From NCBI RefSeq assembly GCF_000143535.2, contig NC_037320.1, positions 2,294,001-2,358,000 of the forward strand: a DNA stretch of 64,000 bases, written 5' to 3'. The translations under genes were made by a program, and so were the position numbers. Each line of letters opens with the position of its first letter. The stretch's first letter is position 1. Origin of the DNA: Botrytis cinerea B05.10. Taxonomy: Eukaryota > Ascomycota > Leotiomycetes > Helotiales > Sclerotiniaceae. Below are positions 42,803-54,128 of the stretch, piece by piece. A model generated the notes under the pieces. It was not told the origin of the DNA and did no database searches. It saw only the letters and a program-made list of their open reading frames with translations.

Positions 42803-45800
42803 TTATTATTCCTAGGATTTTTTTAGTAATCACCATTAGCACTGATCCATTTCGATAGGGGGGTGGTGACTCAACGAAAATCTCACCAATTGGTTGTTAT
42901 CCTTTTTGATTTCATTTTAAAGCTTTTTAAGATTTTAAAAAAAGAATTGAATATAGATTTAATTGAATTATATTTATTCGAAATTAGAAGTAAAAGATTT
43001 CTGAAATTAAAGTTTTTATATTAAATTGAAATAATTCTAATATTAATAAGATTGAAAAAAAGCTATAATAATATATAAAAAACAAAAGAGTAGTGATTTA
43101 TGAAAAAGCATTAAAACTTTTTAATTGATCATTATTCTCTTTAATTTTAATTTAAAGCTTTTTGAAAATTTAAAAAAATAAATGAATAGAGATTCAATTC
43201 AATTATATTTATTGGAAATCAAAATTAAAATATCTATAATACTGAAGCTTTTATATTGAATTGGAATAAAATCAGTTTTTAGGAGATTTAAAAGATTAAA
43301 AGTTATAGTAATTTTTAAAGATAGGGGGGGTAGTAATTTGTAAAATAAATCAATTTGATTATTATTTTAAATTTAATAATCTTTTATAAGAAATCAGGAT
43401 TTATTTTGTTTTATATATTTAACTCTGAAACAGATTTAAATTATTTTTTAAATTGATTGATTTATATTGATTCTAGAAAAGCTTTAATTTGTAAGAATAA
43501 GAGAGTAGTAATTAGGCAAAAAGAGGTAGGGTAATTGAATTATTTGATTAAAATTTTTGAGGTTATAATAGAATAAGAATAAGAATAAGAATAAGAATAA
43601 ATAAGATTACACAAAGGGTAATCCAATAGAGTTTAATATAATCAAAGGAATAACTCGTTTATATATATATATTATTAGAATTATATTACTTTCTACTTTC
43701 TTTAATAAAATAAATTTATTTTATAATAGCTTTATGAATCAAAAAAAGAGTAAATATCGAATATTAATATTGAATAAATATGAAAACTATAAATCAATAG
43801 CTTTTTAAATATATTATAAAGAAAATAATATTATATATTTATATTTATTATTATATTCAAATTATTTAATTCAATCATTTGATATTGATTATTTTAACAA
43901 TCTAAAATATTTATATAATAATCAAATTAATAGATTTATTAAAATATATATAAATTATATTTCGAAAATTGAATTCTTTATAATTTTTAAAATTATATAT
44001 AAAAAATCAATTATTTTTTAAAATATAAAATCAAGATTTTAAAAAATAAAATCAAGATTTTAAAAAATAAATTTAATTCTATTTAATTTTAATATTATAT
44101 TTTCAAAATTAAATATTCAAATTTATATATTTATTTCTCTGTCTTTCAATCTAAATCAATAAATCTTTTAAATCTTTTAAATCTTTTAAATCTTTTAAAT
44201 CTTTTAAATCTTTTATAATCCAATAAAAATTCTTTCTTAATCAATATTAATTAAATCTCAAATAACTTATTATTAATTAAATTCTTTTATATTTATATTC
44301 AAAATTATATTAATTCTAATTAAAAATATAAAAAAATTAATTTATAAAAATACACTTTTAAATATAAAAAATCATATATTTCAAATAGCAAATAAAATAT
44401 TAAATAAATATCAATATATAAAAAATTCAATTATATTAAAAAGGAATACTTATTAAATAAAAAGCTTTTAATATATTATCTCAATAAAAAATTGATATTC
44501 AAATTCAATATAACAAATATCAAAAAGAAAAGAATTCTAATAAGAAAATATCTTTTAATCAATATTATAATAAATATGAAAAGACAAATTATAATACAAA
44601 AACTTATCAAAATAATATAATAAATTCTAAATTATTAAAATCTTTATAATTTTATTTAATTAATTCAATTATTATTGAATAATATAGAATTGAAAATATA
44701 AATTGAGATGAAAATGATCCGCTCGATAATATAATCCGTTCGATAATAAATCACATTATTAAAAAACAATCATCTAATTAAATATATATAACAAATTCAT
44801 TATTTTAAAAGCATCTGAAATACTTTATATTTTTATAGATTAATAGGAAAGTGGATCACTTTTAACATTCGACTCTTTTAAAACTCTCGATTCTTTTAAA
44901 GCTTTCAACTTTTTTAAAGCTTTTCATTTTTTTCAAAGTTTTCGATTCTTTTAAAACTTTTGATTCTTTTATAATTCTTATAATTTTCAAAAACGAAAGC
45001 CTTAAAAGATAAAGCTCTATTACAAAATATTAATATAAAATCAATATCGAATCAATTATTTATTTAATATAGAATTTTCATATTATATATAACTTTACTT
45101 TCGAGAGAATATTGATAGGAATTAATGAAAAGTTTTATATTCTTTTGGATCTTATTATATGTTAATTATTACTTTATATTAACTTTAATAGCTGATTTAT
45201 TGATAAATTATATTAATTGTTTATCTCTATTTTATAATGATGAGTAGGGAAATGTATGTCATTTGTTATTAGAAATAAATTATATTATTCTTTTTTAGAA
45301 TACTAGTGCTGCTTATTGTCACTCAATTTAGATACTAAAAACTTGAAATCAATCTTGCTTTTTGAAATAATTCATTATATTCTTCAATTGAGGCAATAAG
45401 TTCAATTAATTAGATTAGCAATTAAAAGAATAATGATAACACTTATGGATTTACATCTTTGAGATGAATAATTATAGAATCATTTCGCTTTTTATATTCG
45501 AATTCGTTGTAATAAACCCAATCATCCTCCATTTCAATATCGAGCTTGAATAGAATCGGAATCCCCGATTGTTTCTTTGATAATAAGATATATTCTGCTT
45601 TTTTTTTAATAACTTGAATAAAGGCTTCAAGGATTTTACGAAAACTGTTTCATTTCCTATAACCAATAACATTTTTTCCTGTATTCTCTTATACAAGCGC
45701 TTTTATGATGGAACTAGTATTCTCTTTTATAGCAATAAAAGAAAGTTTAATATTGAGATTTAGATTCCCAACAAACTGAATTATATCCTGTGTAGTCTAA

Positions 45801-46013
45801 AGAGATTTAGCAATGATTCGGCAAGACCAAAATAGCTAACAAAGGGCTTACCATTTGAAGTTGAAAGAATAGGTTCGATACAAAGTTATTTAAGAAAAAG
45901 CCTGCCTGGAAGATGCTTGTTTTCTTTTACAATTCAGGATAGCTTTCTTTTTTGTATATTGCTACCTTATCTTTCGAATCAAAATGGTATATATTGGAAT
46001 ACTTTCTATGGGA
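42803..46013. other. AT-rich block with tandem repeats and microsatellites
   Basis: No intact gene. A degenerate tandem repeat of about 230 bp (roughly 42855-43520) is recognisable by recurring GGGGGGTAGTGATTT and TTTAAAGCTTTTT blocks. An AATAAG run is at about 43570-43600 and an AAATCTTTT run at 44163-44215. A MITE-type end is near 44705-44745 and an LTR-like piece near 45030-45190. A 74-codon minus frame at 45472-45696 is unrecognised and probably debris. Confidence 0.5.
42855..43520. repeat. Degenerate ~230-bp tandem repeat
   Basis: Three to four units, each ending in a G-run/AGTAGTGATT block at about 42857, 43086, 43321 and 43498. Divergence between units is mainly transitions, as in RIP. 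Confidence 0.6.
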
Positions 46014-46382
46014 TCATTTGGTTGTATTGAAAAGCGAAGATAAGATGAAGTGCTTTAAAGTAGGAATTCTTATAGTAGCATCGATAATTTGCTTTAATTG
46101 CTCAATCTCATAATTGACAGCCCAAACATTAAAGGATTGACCCTTTACAACCTTACCTTGGTTGGTAGGACTATCATATAAGCCCCAGAAGTCACTAATA
46201 ACAAAGATAGCATACACATCCTCGAAGACCAACGAAAGGATATCTAATGAATCCAAATCGGTTTGAACAACCTCTGCACCACAGGATATTAAAGCTTTAA
46301 CTTTAGTGCTACCAATATTCCTAATTACTACACAAACACACCATTGCAATACCAGGTGTATAGGAGTTAGGGCTTTGAGCAT
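46014..46382 (-). pseudogene. NmrA-like domain fragment
   Basis: An open frame of about 110 codons reads a central NmrA/SDR segment: IRNIGSTKVKALISCGAEVV, then QTDLDSLD, FVISDFWGLYD and an IPTLKHFILSSL strand. These are the domain's beta-3 to beta-5 region. The glycine-rich NAD-binding start and the C-terminal half are absent, so no function is expected. It joins ankyrin-like sequence upstream. Confidence 0.65.
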
Positions 46383-46804
46383 CTGGTTTGACTTTTTTTA
46401 CCAAAAGGCTTCGGATCTTATCATTATTTCCCGACTTCGCCGCGTTGTAAAACTCTGCGATGAGCTGTTTCTCCTTTGGGATTGCGATATTAAAATGATG
46501 CTCGAGAACCTTCAAAATGATTTCTTGGCGGGATGTCGACGCTGATTTCATCATCTCTTTGGTAATCACTACGTCGGCCCCGCTCTCCTCAAGTAGCAAC
46601 ATTATCATCTCTTTCACACTTCTCCAATTTCCTGGCAACATGAAGCAAGCTGCCATGATCATTAAGACGCTGATATTGTACAATAAAAACCCCAGTGCTC
46701 AGGTCACAGACTATTATAGCGGAATCAGGGTTAGGATTAAAAAGCCTTAACACCCTTTTCTCGCTTAAATTACCGAATATGGAATGGATCGAGCGCATTG
46801 ACAT
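46321..46804 (-). pseudogene. Ankyrin-repeat-like fragment, frameshifted
   Basis: Two overlapping minus frames carry the halves of an ankyrin-like sequence: an NDHGSLLHVARKLEKCERDD stretch in one, then IMLLLEESGADV and LIAEFYNAAKSGNNDKIRSL in the other. A frame change is needed between them. It runs directly into the NmrA fragment, an unusual junction. Confidence 0.5.
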
Positions 46805-46858
46805 TTATTGACCCTATCAAAAAAAAATATTTCACAGTTTGGGCTTGCGAAATAATTG
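46713..46858 (+). repeat. ~145-bp repeat, left copy
   Basis: Same orientation and ~85-90% identical by eye to 63795-63939 (shared CCTTAACACCCTTTTCTC, AAATTACCGAATAT, GGGCTTGCGAAATAATTG). The left copy overlaps the ankyrin-like frame. The pair brackets 17 kb. Confidence 0.85.
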
Positions 46859-47510
46859 CACCCTTCAAAATCTTCAAACTCTCAAAATTCTATATTTCTC
46901 ATCTTTAGCCTGTGAAATACATCTACTATTGAAAAAATCGAAAATCTCAAAATTATATATTTCACATTTCCGGTTTGTGAAATACATCTATTATTGGAAA
47001 AATCGAAAATCTCAAAATTCTCGAAAATCTTAAAATTATATATTTCACATCTCTGGCCTATAAAATACATCTATTATTGAAAAAATCGAAAATCTCAAAA
47101 TTATATATTTCATATCTTCGGCCTGTGAAATATATCTACTATTGGAAAAATCGAAAATCTCAAAATTCTCAAAATTATGAAAGTTATATATTTCTTGTTT
47201 TCAACCTATGAAATGCTTTTATTATATTAATAATTGTTATATTTTGAAAATTCTCAAAATTATATATTTCACATCTCTAGTCTGTGAAATGTATCTACTA
47301 TTGAAAAAATCGAAAATCTCAAAATTCTACATTTTACATCCTTGGCCTATAAAATATATCTATTATTGGAAAAATCGAAAATCTCAAAATTCTATATTTC
47401 ACATCTCCGATCTATGAAATGCATTTACTATTGGAAAAATCGAAAATCTCAAAATTCTCGAAAATCTCAAAATTATATATTTCACATCTCCAACCTGTGA
47501 AATACCTCTA
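46859..47510. repeat. ~65-bp satellite array, left part
   Basis: Tandem units of about 65 bp built from ATTTCACATCTCCGGCCT, GTGAAATACATCTACTATT and GAAAAAATCGAAAATCTCAA blocks. TTTCAC...GTGAAA in each unit can form a hairpin. Units vary in length because the CGAAAATCTCAAAATT block can be doubled. The array is interrupted at 47510 by an intact gypsy and resumes at 54129. Confidence 0.88.
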
Positions 47511-48071
47511 TGTTACGGGAGCTGCCTCTAGGGTCACGTGGAAGTGTCTAGAGATCTCTCGAGGTGGTTTAGACTAGACTTCAAGTAGGAATTCAATAAG
47601 GTTGTAACTGGTTGCAATTCTCGTAACTATAGTAATGAAACTAATGATTGTTCTTGAGCACGAAGCTCTACATTGTAATGAAACCCATTCCATATATAGA
47701 CCTTCGTCCTGAAGTCGAATCGACAAGTCGAGTCGGCAAGTCGAGTCGGCTTTGTAGTCACATGACACTTGTCCTGTGACTCTTATTGTCCTAGTTTGTC
47801 CTTTTGTCCTGGGGCTAATCCCCTGGGGTATTACTAATATAACTTCGCGAAAAGTTTGCAAAGTTATGTTCGGCGTTTCCTAGAACCTATTGTCCTAGGA
47901 ACTGTATCCTACGTTCTAGGATATCCTATGACTAATACTATATACATGCCTGAGGCTTTCCTTGGGTGCCTAGTGTCCCCCGGTATACTGCAGCTGAATC
48001 ACTGAGGCCTATAATACCATTATAGCCTATACGTTGGTGATTCTACAGCCTGTTACTAATCCGTCGTAACA
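47511..48071 (-). repeat. 3' LTR of gypsy copy B
   Basis: 561 bp; identical by eye to the other LTRs of copies A and B, with the palindrome at about 47838-47866. Confidence 0.95.
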
Positions 48072-48169
48072 CTATCCCCTTCTTAGCCTAGCGCTTGTCC
48101 CAAGCGTTTATATTAGTACGTCTTCCCTTCTGTATTTAATGTAAGTGAGTGTGATATTTTCTTTTCATT

Positions 48170-48787
48170 ATGCCTCCTGTCCGAACAACTTCTGTTCATG
48201 ATCCCGCATTCTTATCCGCTCGTGTCGCCCGTTCTGGTAGTAAACGTGAGCCTTGTGCTTTGTGTTTTCAAACAGGTCGTGATTGTTTGGTGGACGAAGA
48301 ATTGTCAAAACGCTGTTCCGCGTGTATTCGTTTCAAGAAGGGTCGCTGTCACCCTGGGTTTGCGATGCCTTCTCAATATGAATCTCTGGAGCGACAGCAG
48401 GAGCAGCTTCGCTTGGAAGAGGAAAAGGCTTTTGCCGAATCGCAAGTTCTTTCCGCTAAGTCCCAAGAATTGACGGCTCGAATTCTTCGTTTGCGTCGTC
48501 AACAAGAATTTCTTCGCAAGCGTGAAAAGGAGATGATTCGTCGAGATCTTCGTACGCTAGAAGAGCTTGATCTAGCTGAGGAGAATGAAAGGTTGGAAAA
48601 GGAAAAATTGGAAAAGGAGCGTGCGGAGAAAGAGACAGCAACCGCTGTTACTACGTCTACTCCTAGTGGTTCTTCTTTTGGTTTCTTCGACCCCTCGTTG
48701 CCTTTGTTGTCTGATGCGGAGCTTGAGGCTTTGTTGGCAGATGTGGGTACTTCAGGTGGAATGCCCGTAGTTTCTCAGGGCAGCTGA
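48170..48787 (+). CDS. Antisense ORF of gypsy B: Zn2Cys6-like, coiled-coil protein
   Basis: 205 aa, identical to the antisense product of copy A: six cysteines with Zn2Cys6 spacing at 29-60, coiled coil, acidic tail. It overlaps the gag-pol end by 125 nt (48663-48787). The ATG follows a short 98-bp leader from the LTR edge, so the LTR may supply an antisense promoter. Confidence 0.8.
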   Translation: MPPVRTTSVHDPAFLSARVARSGSKREPCALCFQTGRDCLVDEELSKRCSACIRFKKGRCHPGFAMPSQYESLERQQEQLRLEEEKAFAESQVLSAKSQELTARILRLRRQQEFLRKREKEMIRRDLRTLEELDLAEENERLEKEKLEKERAEKETATAVTTSTPSGSSFGFFDPSLPLLSDAELEALLADVGTSGGMPVVSQGS

Positions 48788-51700
48788 GATCTTCCTTGAG
48801 TTCCCATGTGTTTTCTGAATGTGGGTAGTCTAACCATTTGATCAAATACTTGACCTTGTTTCTGACGTATTTGCAGTCTAGTATTGTTTCGACATCGTAT
48901 ATGGCGTTTGGGTTGACTGGTTCAATTTCTGTAAATGGCGCATTTGGCGCTCCTGGTGGTGCTGGTTCGAGCAAGGATATGTGGAATACTGGGTGGATAT
49001 TCATTGTGTCTGGTAATTTCAATTGATAATTAACCGTTCCTATTACCTTATCAATCTTGAATGGTCCTAGTTTCCTGTGGTCGAGTTTATTGCTTGGTCT
49101 CTTGGTTTCGATGTTTCGTCGTAGCAAATAAACTTTATCCCCCTCTTTAAGCGTAGGTTCCATACTACGTTTCGTATTGTAGTACGCTGCTGTTCTGGAA
49201 GATATGAATCTTAGATCAAGAGCCAGTTGCTCTTGGAGATCTTTCAACTGTTCGACTTGTACTATCGCTGATTCGGCATTAACTTCTTGTGGTATCGGGA
49301 TTTTATACGCTTGTGGATTAAACCCAAAATTAGCTCGTGCTGGTGTGATTTTCGTGGTTTCCGTTTCCGATGTATTGTATGCGAACTGTGCCATGGGTAA
49401 TAGCTCTACCCAATTGTCTTGTCGATAATTTACATAGCATCTAAGATATGCTTCCATTGTCTGATTGGTCCTCTCTGTTTGACCATCTGTTTGTGGGTGG
49501 AAAGATGTCGATAGCTTTCTCTTGATACCCATAAGTGCTAATAAGGTAGTCCAGAATTTCGAGGTAAAGAGCTTGTCTCGATCCGAGATTATCTCATCTG
49601 GTACTCCGTGTATGCTTACTATGATCCTTAGGAACACATATGCTAGTTGTTCAGCATCCCATGTTTCCTTGAATGGTATCATATATGCAAATTTCGTTAG
49701 CCTGTCTACTATATTGAGTATCGCGTCGTACTCAATTCCTGTAGTAGGATCTTTTGAGAGTGGTAGTTTGACCACAAAGTCCCATGTGATGGACTTCCAT
49801 GGCTGAGAAGGCATGTCTGGGGTCTGGAGCTGACCATACGGAGCATGTCGTGATGACTTGTTTCGTATGCAGGTGTCACAATTTCCAACAACTTCTTCAA
49901 CTATCGTTCTCATTCGTGGGAAGTAACTGATTTCCCGTATTCTTGCAAATGTCCTTGCAATTCCTTGATGTCCATGTGCCGGTAATCCGTGTTGTTCCGT
50001 CACAAATTCCTTGGTCATTTGACTCGGAATGTATACTTTTCCATGAAAGTATATGGTATCATTTTCTATAGTGAATCCTGGTTCTATTGTCTTGCGTATG
50101 CGTGTGGCAGTAGCATCCTTGTCGTAGTGTGATTGGATCTGTTTCTTGAGGTGGTTGTCTTCCAACAGGTGTGTTGCTGCAAGCTGTGGTGCATTGTAAA
50201 CCAGTGATTCGCCGTCTTTCTTGAATATAGCGTATGACTCGTACGTTTTGTTTTCTTGATATTCTGGTTTTCGGCTAAGAGCGTCGGCTCTAGCGTTTTC
50301 TGATCCTTTGACATATGAAATTCTGAAATTGTAGTTGGCCATGGTCTCCGACCATCTGACCTGTCGTCTGTTTAACTGCTTCGTTGTGGTGAAGTAAACC
50401 AAGTTCTTATGATCTGTATACACCTGTACCGTGTATTTCGATCCTTCCAAATACACTCGCCATTCTCTAAATGCATCGACTATCGCCAGTAATTCTTTGT
50501 CATATATCTCGTAATTCAATTCGGCTGGTGATAGTTTTCGGGAGTAGAATGCGATTGGCTGGTATTTTCCATTCTGGCCCGGTTGGCTCAGAACTGCTCC
50601 TATAGCGAAATCCGAGGAGTCCGTCTCCACTATGATTTCTTTCTCTGGGTCAAAAGTCAACAGTATTGGCTCTTCTGCCACTGCTTGTTTGAGCGTATCG
50701 AATGACTCCTGTGCTTTGGCAGTCCATTCGAAGCTTCCTTGATCTTTTCTGGTTAACGTGGTCAAGGGTGTAGTAATCCCTGAATAACCCTTGATGAATC
50801 TTCTGTAGAAGTTGACGAACCCTAGAAAGGATTGTACTTCCTTGATTGTGGTTGGCTGCTTCCATTCGAGCACTGCCTTAACCTTGTCTTTGCTCATCTT
50901 GAGCCCTTGGCTTGACACGGTGAATCCCAAGAATTCTGTTTCGGTGACATGGAATTCGCATTTGCTTGGTTTGCACAGCAAGTCTGCCTTGGATAGGCTT
51001 TCGAGGATGTTGCTAACGTCCTTAATGTGTTGAACCTTGTTGTTTGAATATACTAGGATGTCGTCCAAGTAGCATATACAGCAAGTATCCAAGTATTGTG
51101 ACAACACATTGTTCATAAGCCTCATGAAAGTAGCTGGTGCGTTGGTTAGCCCGAACGGCATAACTTGGTACTCGTATAGCCCGTATCTTGTTTTGAAAGC
51201 GGTCTTCCATTCTTCGCCTTCCTTCATTCTGATCAAGTGGTAACCATTACGTAGGTCCATCTTGGTAAATATCGTAGCTCCGCCTAACCGATCTCTTAAT
51301 TCCGTAGCTAATGGAAGTGGATATCGATCCTTCTTAGTGAGTGCGTTAAGCTTTCTATAGTCTACAACTAGTCTATCGGGTCCATCCTTCTTGGGTACCC
51401 ACATAGTTGGACTGGCCACTTGGGACGCGGATTCCCTGATCCATCCCTTGGCTAAATTGTCGTCGATGTACTCTCTGAGCCTCTTTAACTCATCGGCTGA
51501 CATTGAATAAATTGGGGTGTGCACAGGCATCTTGCCTTCTTCCAATATTATCTCATGATCCCATGGCTTGTGTTCCGGTAAAGCCTCATGGATCCCTGGT
51601 TCTTTGAAAACATGTTCATATTTCTTGTACTGTTCTGGTATCGTAGGCCTTTCTTTTGCCTCGATTGCGATTTCGTGCCGTGTCGTTGGCTTCTGCATTT

Positions 51701-53516
51701 GTAGAGGAGGTGTACTGGCCTTCGCTCTTAATGGAGGACCCTGGACTGGGTGTCCTACGTCGCCGGTGTTGTTCGCGTTCAACTCTCCTTGGCGCGTGTT
51801 ACGTCTCGCGGACGCCTCTAGCGTGTCCCTGTGACCGCTTTTGCACTGATCAAATGTCACAACTCCTTGTGCCCAATCTATTTTCGGATTATGTGCCTTT
51901 AACCATGGCATTCCTAAGATGATCTGTTGTTGGCCCAATGGCACAACGTCAAGCTGTATAACCTCTGTATGTTGGGTTATGCCCATTCGTATTGGGATTG
52001 TCTCCTGCGAAATCTTTCCGTCAGACCCTGCTAGCTGTCCATCAACTAACTGCAATCGATAGGGGTGTTGTTTCGTTTGAAGTGGTATTCCCAAGTACTT
52101 TACAGCTTCCGGTGCAATAAAATTTCCTGTAGCCCCTGAATCTATCATGGCTGATTGTATGTGTCCATTTATCTGAACCTTGCAGTATATCTGTCCTGCC
52201 TGTCCCGTAGCATTTAACTGCTGGGTAACTTTGCGAACTTCTTGCGAAGTTATATTGGGAGTTAAATCCTCGCATGTTACATTATTCTGATGGTTCTTCG
52301 TCTTTCTCTTCTTAGGGGACCATCCGGTTGCTTCTTTATCTGATCGATGGATTCCGCAGAATTCATCATAGCAAGCTGTCCAGCTCATCGTGGCGTGGTC
52401 TGCTTCTGCCTCGTCCTGATGACTTTCTTCTGTCACAGAGGGTGTTGGGGTTCTGTAATACTCTTGCTCCCATAAGTCTATTGCATTCATGCCCTCTTGA
52501 TTTCGTGGTAATTCCTTTAGTAATTGCTGGAATTCCTCAACGGTGAAAGTCTCAGTATTTTCGGATTTAGTTGGATTTTCTGGGATTGTAAAGGTAGCGT
52601 TAAGTTGGCCTTTGCCGAACTTAGGTTTGAAGTTGCCCCTTTTTCCTCCTGTCTTCTTGCTTCGGCAGTCTGCTGCTCGGTGCCCTGCTTTTCCACATTC
52701 AAAGCATAAGTTGTTTTCTCGTCTTCGTCTCTTTTCCGAGTCATCGTTCCCGTTTGTGTAGTGCGTGGCGTCTAGTTCCATGGGGTCTCCGTATCTCTGT
52801 GGATTGTAACGTGGTCTACCCTCATTTTTGCGGTAACGCCCTTGCTTCTGATTTCCTTGGGGTTTGTATGATCTCTGGCTTTGTCGATATCTGTAGAGAC
52901 GATCATCTGATTCGATGGAGTCCTGAATTAGATCGTTCAGATCTGTACTCTCGGCAGATCTTTCTAATTCCAGTCTGACTTCTGGTTTGAGTCCCTTGCG
53001 GTAGTGACTCATGATAGCGATTTCGTCCCACTTGGTTGTTCCAGCATATCTTCGAAATTCCGTAGCATATTTCAATGCTGATCCTGTCTGCTTGAGGTTG
53101 AAGATCTTATCTTCCGCTACCTCTAACTCGTTGGAATTTCCGAAGATTCTACGAATCTCTGTCTTAAATCCTTCAAAACTATTGAAGATTGTTCGGGTGG
53201 GTTGCATACGATCCTTATCGTCATGCTCGAAATAGTCGCGCAAATATGGTTGGATCCATTTGGTTGCTTCACCTCGAAGGTATGATGCGGCCCATATACT
53301 CTTGGATTCCTTGGTAGTGAACTTGTCCTCATTGAATCGAAAGTAGATCTCAAGTTGTAAGAGGAAAGTATCGAGCTCTTGTCGACTACCTTGGTACTTG
53401 TCTGGTAAGGCGATCTTAAGGGTTTCGTTGATAGTGATCTCCTTTGGGGCGTCGGTCATCTCGATGTCGTTGGTGTCTCCGGCAGATTGACCTGTGGCGG
53501 TAGCTCTGGATGCCAT
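48663..53516 (-). CDS. Gag-Pol polyprotein with chromodomain (gypsy copy B)
   Basis: 1617 aa with the same domain order and catalytic residues as copy A: zinc knuckle, DSG protease, YLDD, RNase H, HHCC plus D-D-35-E integrase, chromodomain. I count 13 amino-acid differences from copy A, all between about residues 120 and 631 (gag to just before RT), and none in the remaining ~985 residues. The full-length open frame suggests it is active or only recently silent. Confidence 0.96.
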   Translation of the reverse strand: MASRATATGQSAGDTNDIEMTDAPKEITINETLKIALPDKYQGSRQELDTFLLQLEIYFRFNEDKFTTKESKSIWAASYLRGEATKWIQPYLRDYFEHDDKDRMQPTRTIFNSFEGFKTEIRRIFGNSNELEVAEDKIFNLKQTGSALKYATEFRRYAGTTKWDEIAIMSHYRKGLKPEVRLELERSAESTDLNDLIQDSIESDDRLYRYRQSQRSYKPQGNQKQGRYRKNEGRPRYNPQRYGDPMELDATHYTNGNDDSEKRRRRENNLCFECGKAGHRAADCRSKKTGGKRGNFKPKFGKGQLNATFTIPENPTKSENTETFTVEEFQQLLKELPRNQEGMNAIDLWEQEYYRTPTPSVTEESHQDEAEADHATMSWTACYDEFCGIHRSDKEATGWSPKKRKTKNHQNNVTCEDLTPNITSQEVRKVTQQLNATGQAGQIYCKVQINGHIQSAMIDSGATGNFIAPEAVKYLGIPLQTKQHPYRLQLVDGQLAGSDGKISQETIPIRMGITQHTEVIQLDVVPLGQQQIILGMPWLKAHNPKIDWAQGVVTFDQCKSGHRDTLEASARRNTRQGELNANNTGDVGHPVQGPPLRAKASTPPLQMQKPTTRHEIAIEAKERPTIPEQYKKYEHVFKEPGIHEALPEHKPWDHEIILEEGKMPVHTPIYSMSADELKRLREYIDDNLAKGWIRESASQVASPTMWVPKKDGPDRLVVDYRKLNALTKKDRYPLPLATELRDRLGGATIFTKMDLRNGYHLIRMKEGEEWKTAFKTRYGLYEYQVMPFGLTNAPATFMRLMNNVLSQYLDTCCICYLDDILVYSNNKVQHIKDVSNILESLSKADLLCKPSKCEFHVTETEFLGFTVSSQGLKMSKDKVKAVLEWKQPTTIKEVQSFLGFVNFYRRFIKGYSGITTPLTTLTRKDQGSFEWTAKAQESFDTLKQAVAEEPILLTFDPEKEIIVETDSSDFAIGAVLSQPGQNGKYQPIAFYSRKLSPAELNYEIYDKELLAIVDAFREWRVYLEGSKYTVQVYTDHKNLVYFTTTKQLNRRQVRWSETMANYNFRISYVKGSENARADALSRKPEYQENKTYESYAIFKKDGESLVYNAPQLAATHLLEDNHLKKQIQSHYDKDATATRIRKTIEPGFTIENDTIYFHGKVYIPSQMTKEFVTEQHGLPAHGHQGIARTFARIREISYFPRMRTIVEEVVGNCDTCIRNKSSRHAPYGQLQTPDMPSQPWKSITWDFVVKLPLSKDPTTGIEYDAILNIVDRLTKFAYMIPFKETWDAEQLAYVFLRIIVSIHGVPDEIISDRDKLFTSKFWTTLLALMGIKRKLSTSFHPQTDGQTERTNQTMEAYLRCYVNYRQDNWVELLPMAQFAYNTSETETTKITPARANFGFNPQAYKIPIPQEVNAESAIVQVEQLKDLQEQLALDLRFISSRTAAYYNTKRSMEPTLKEGDKVYLLRRNIETKRPSNKLDHRKLGPFKIDKVIGTVNYQLKLPDTMNIHPVFHISLLEPAPPGAPNAPFTEIEPVNPNAIYDVETILDCKYVRNKVKYLIKWLDYPHSENTWELKEDLSCPEKLRAFHLKYPHLPTKPQAPHQTTKATRGRRNQKKNH

Positions 53517-53567
53517 ATTAGCGGTTGGTTATCGAATCGGTACTTGAAGCAGAAAGGGTGCTCAAAG

Positions 53568-54128
53568 TGTTACGGGAGCTGCCTCTAGGGTCACGTGGAA
53601 GTGTCTAGAGATCTCTCGAGGTGGTTTAGACTAGACTTCAAGTAGGAATTCAATAAGGTTGTAACTGGTTGCAATTCTCGTAACTATAGTAATGAAACTA
53701 ATGATTGTTCTTGAGCACGAAGCTCTACATTGTAATGAAACCCATTCCATATATAGACCTTCGTCCTGAAGTCGAATCGACAAGTCGAGTCGGCAAGTCG
53801 AGTCGGCTTTGTAGTCACATGACACTTGTCCTGTGACTCTTATTGTCCTAGTTTGTCCTTTTGTCCTGGGGCTAATCCCCTGGGGTATTACTAATATAAC
53901 TTCGCGAAAAGTTTGCAAAGTTATGTTCGGCGTTTCCTAGAACCTATTGTCCTAGGAACTGTATCCTACGTTCTAGGATATCCTATGACTAATACTATAT
54001 ACATGCCTGAGGCTTTCCTTGGGTGCCTAGTGTCCCCCGGTATACTGCAGCTGAATCACTGAGGCCTATAATACCATTATAGCCTATACGTTGGTGATTC
54101 TACAGCCTGTTACTAATCCGTCGTAACA
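53568..54128 (-). repeat. 5' LTR of gypsy copy B
   Basis: 561 bp; followed outward by the target duplication CTCTA. Confidence 0.95.

Larger units (their letters stand above)
47511..54128 (-). mobile_element. Intact Ty3/gypsy LTR retrotransposon, copy B
   Basis: It is 6618 bp with 561-bp LTRs (47511-48071, 53568-54128) and a perfect 5-bp target duplication CTCTA (47506-47510, 54129-54133). It is nearly identical to copy A but in opposite orientation. It inserted in the satellite array and shows no RIP. Confidence 0.96.

Noticed and set aside
15000..46000. AT-rich block as a point or regional centromere
   Set aside because: AT content is explained by RIP of identifiable transposons; no chromatin evidence available.
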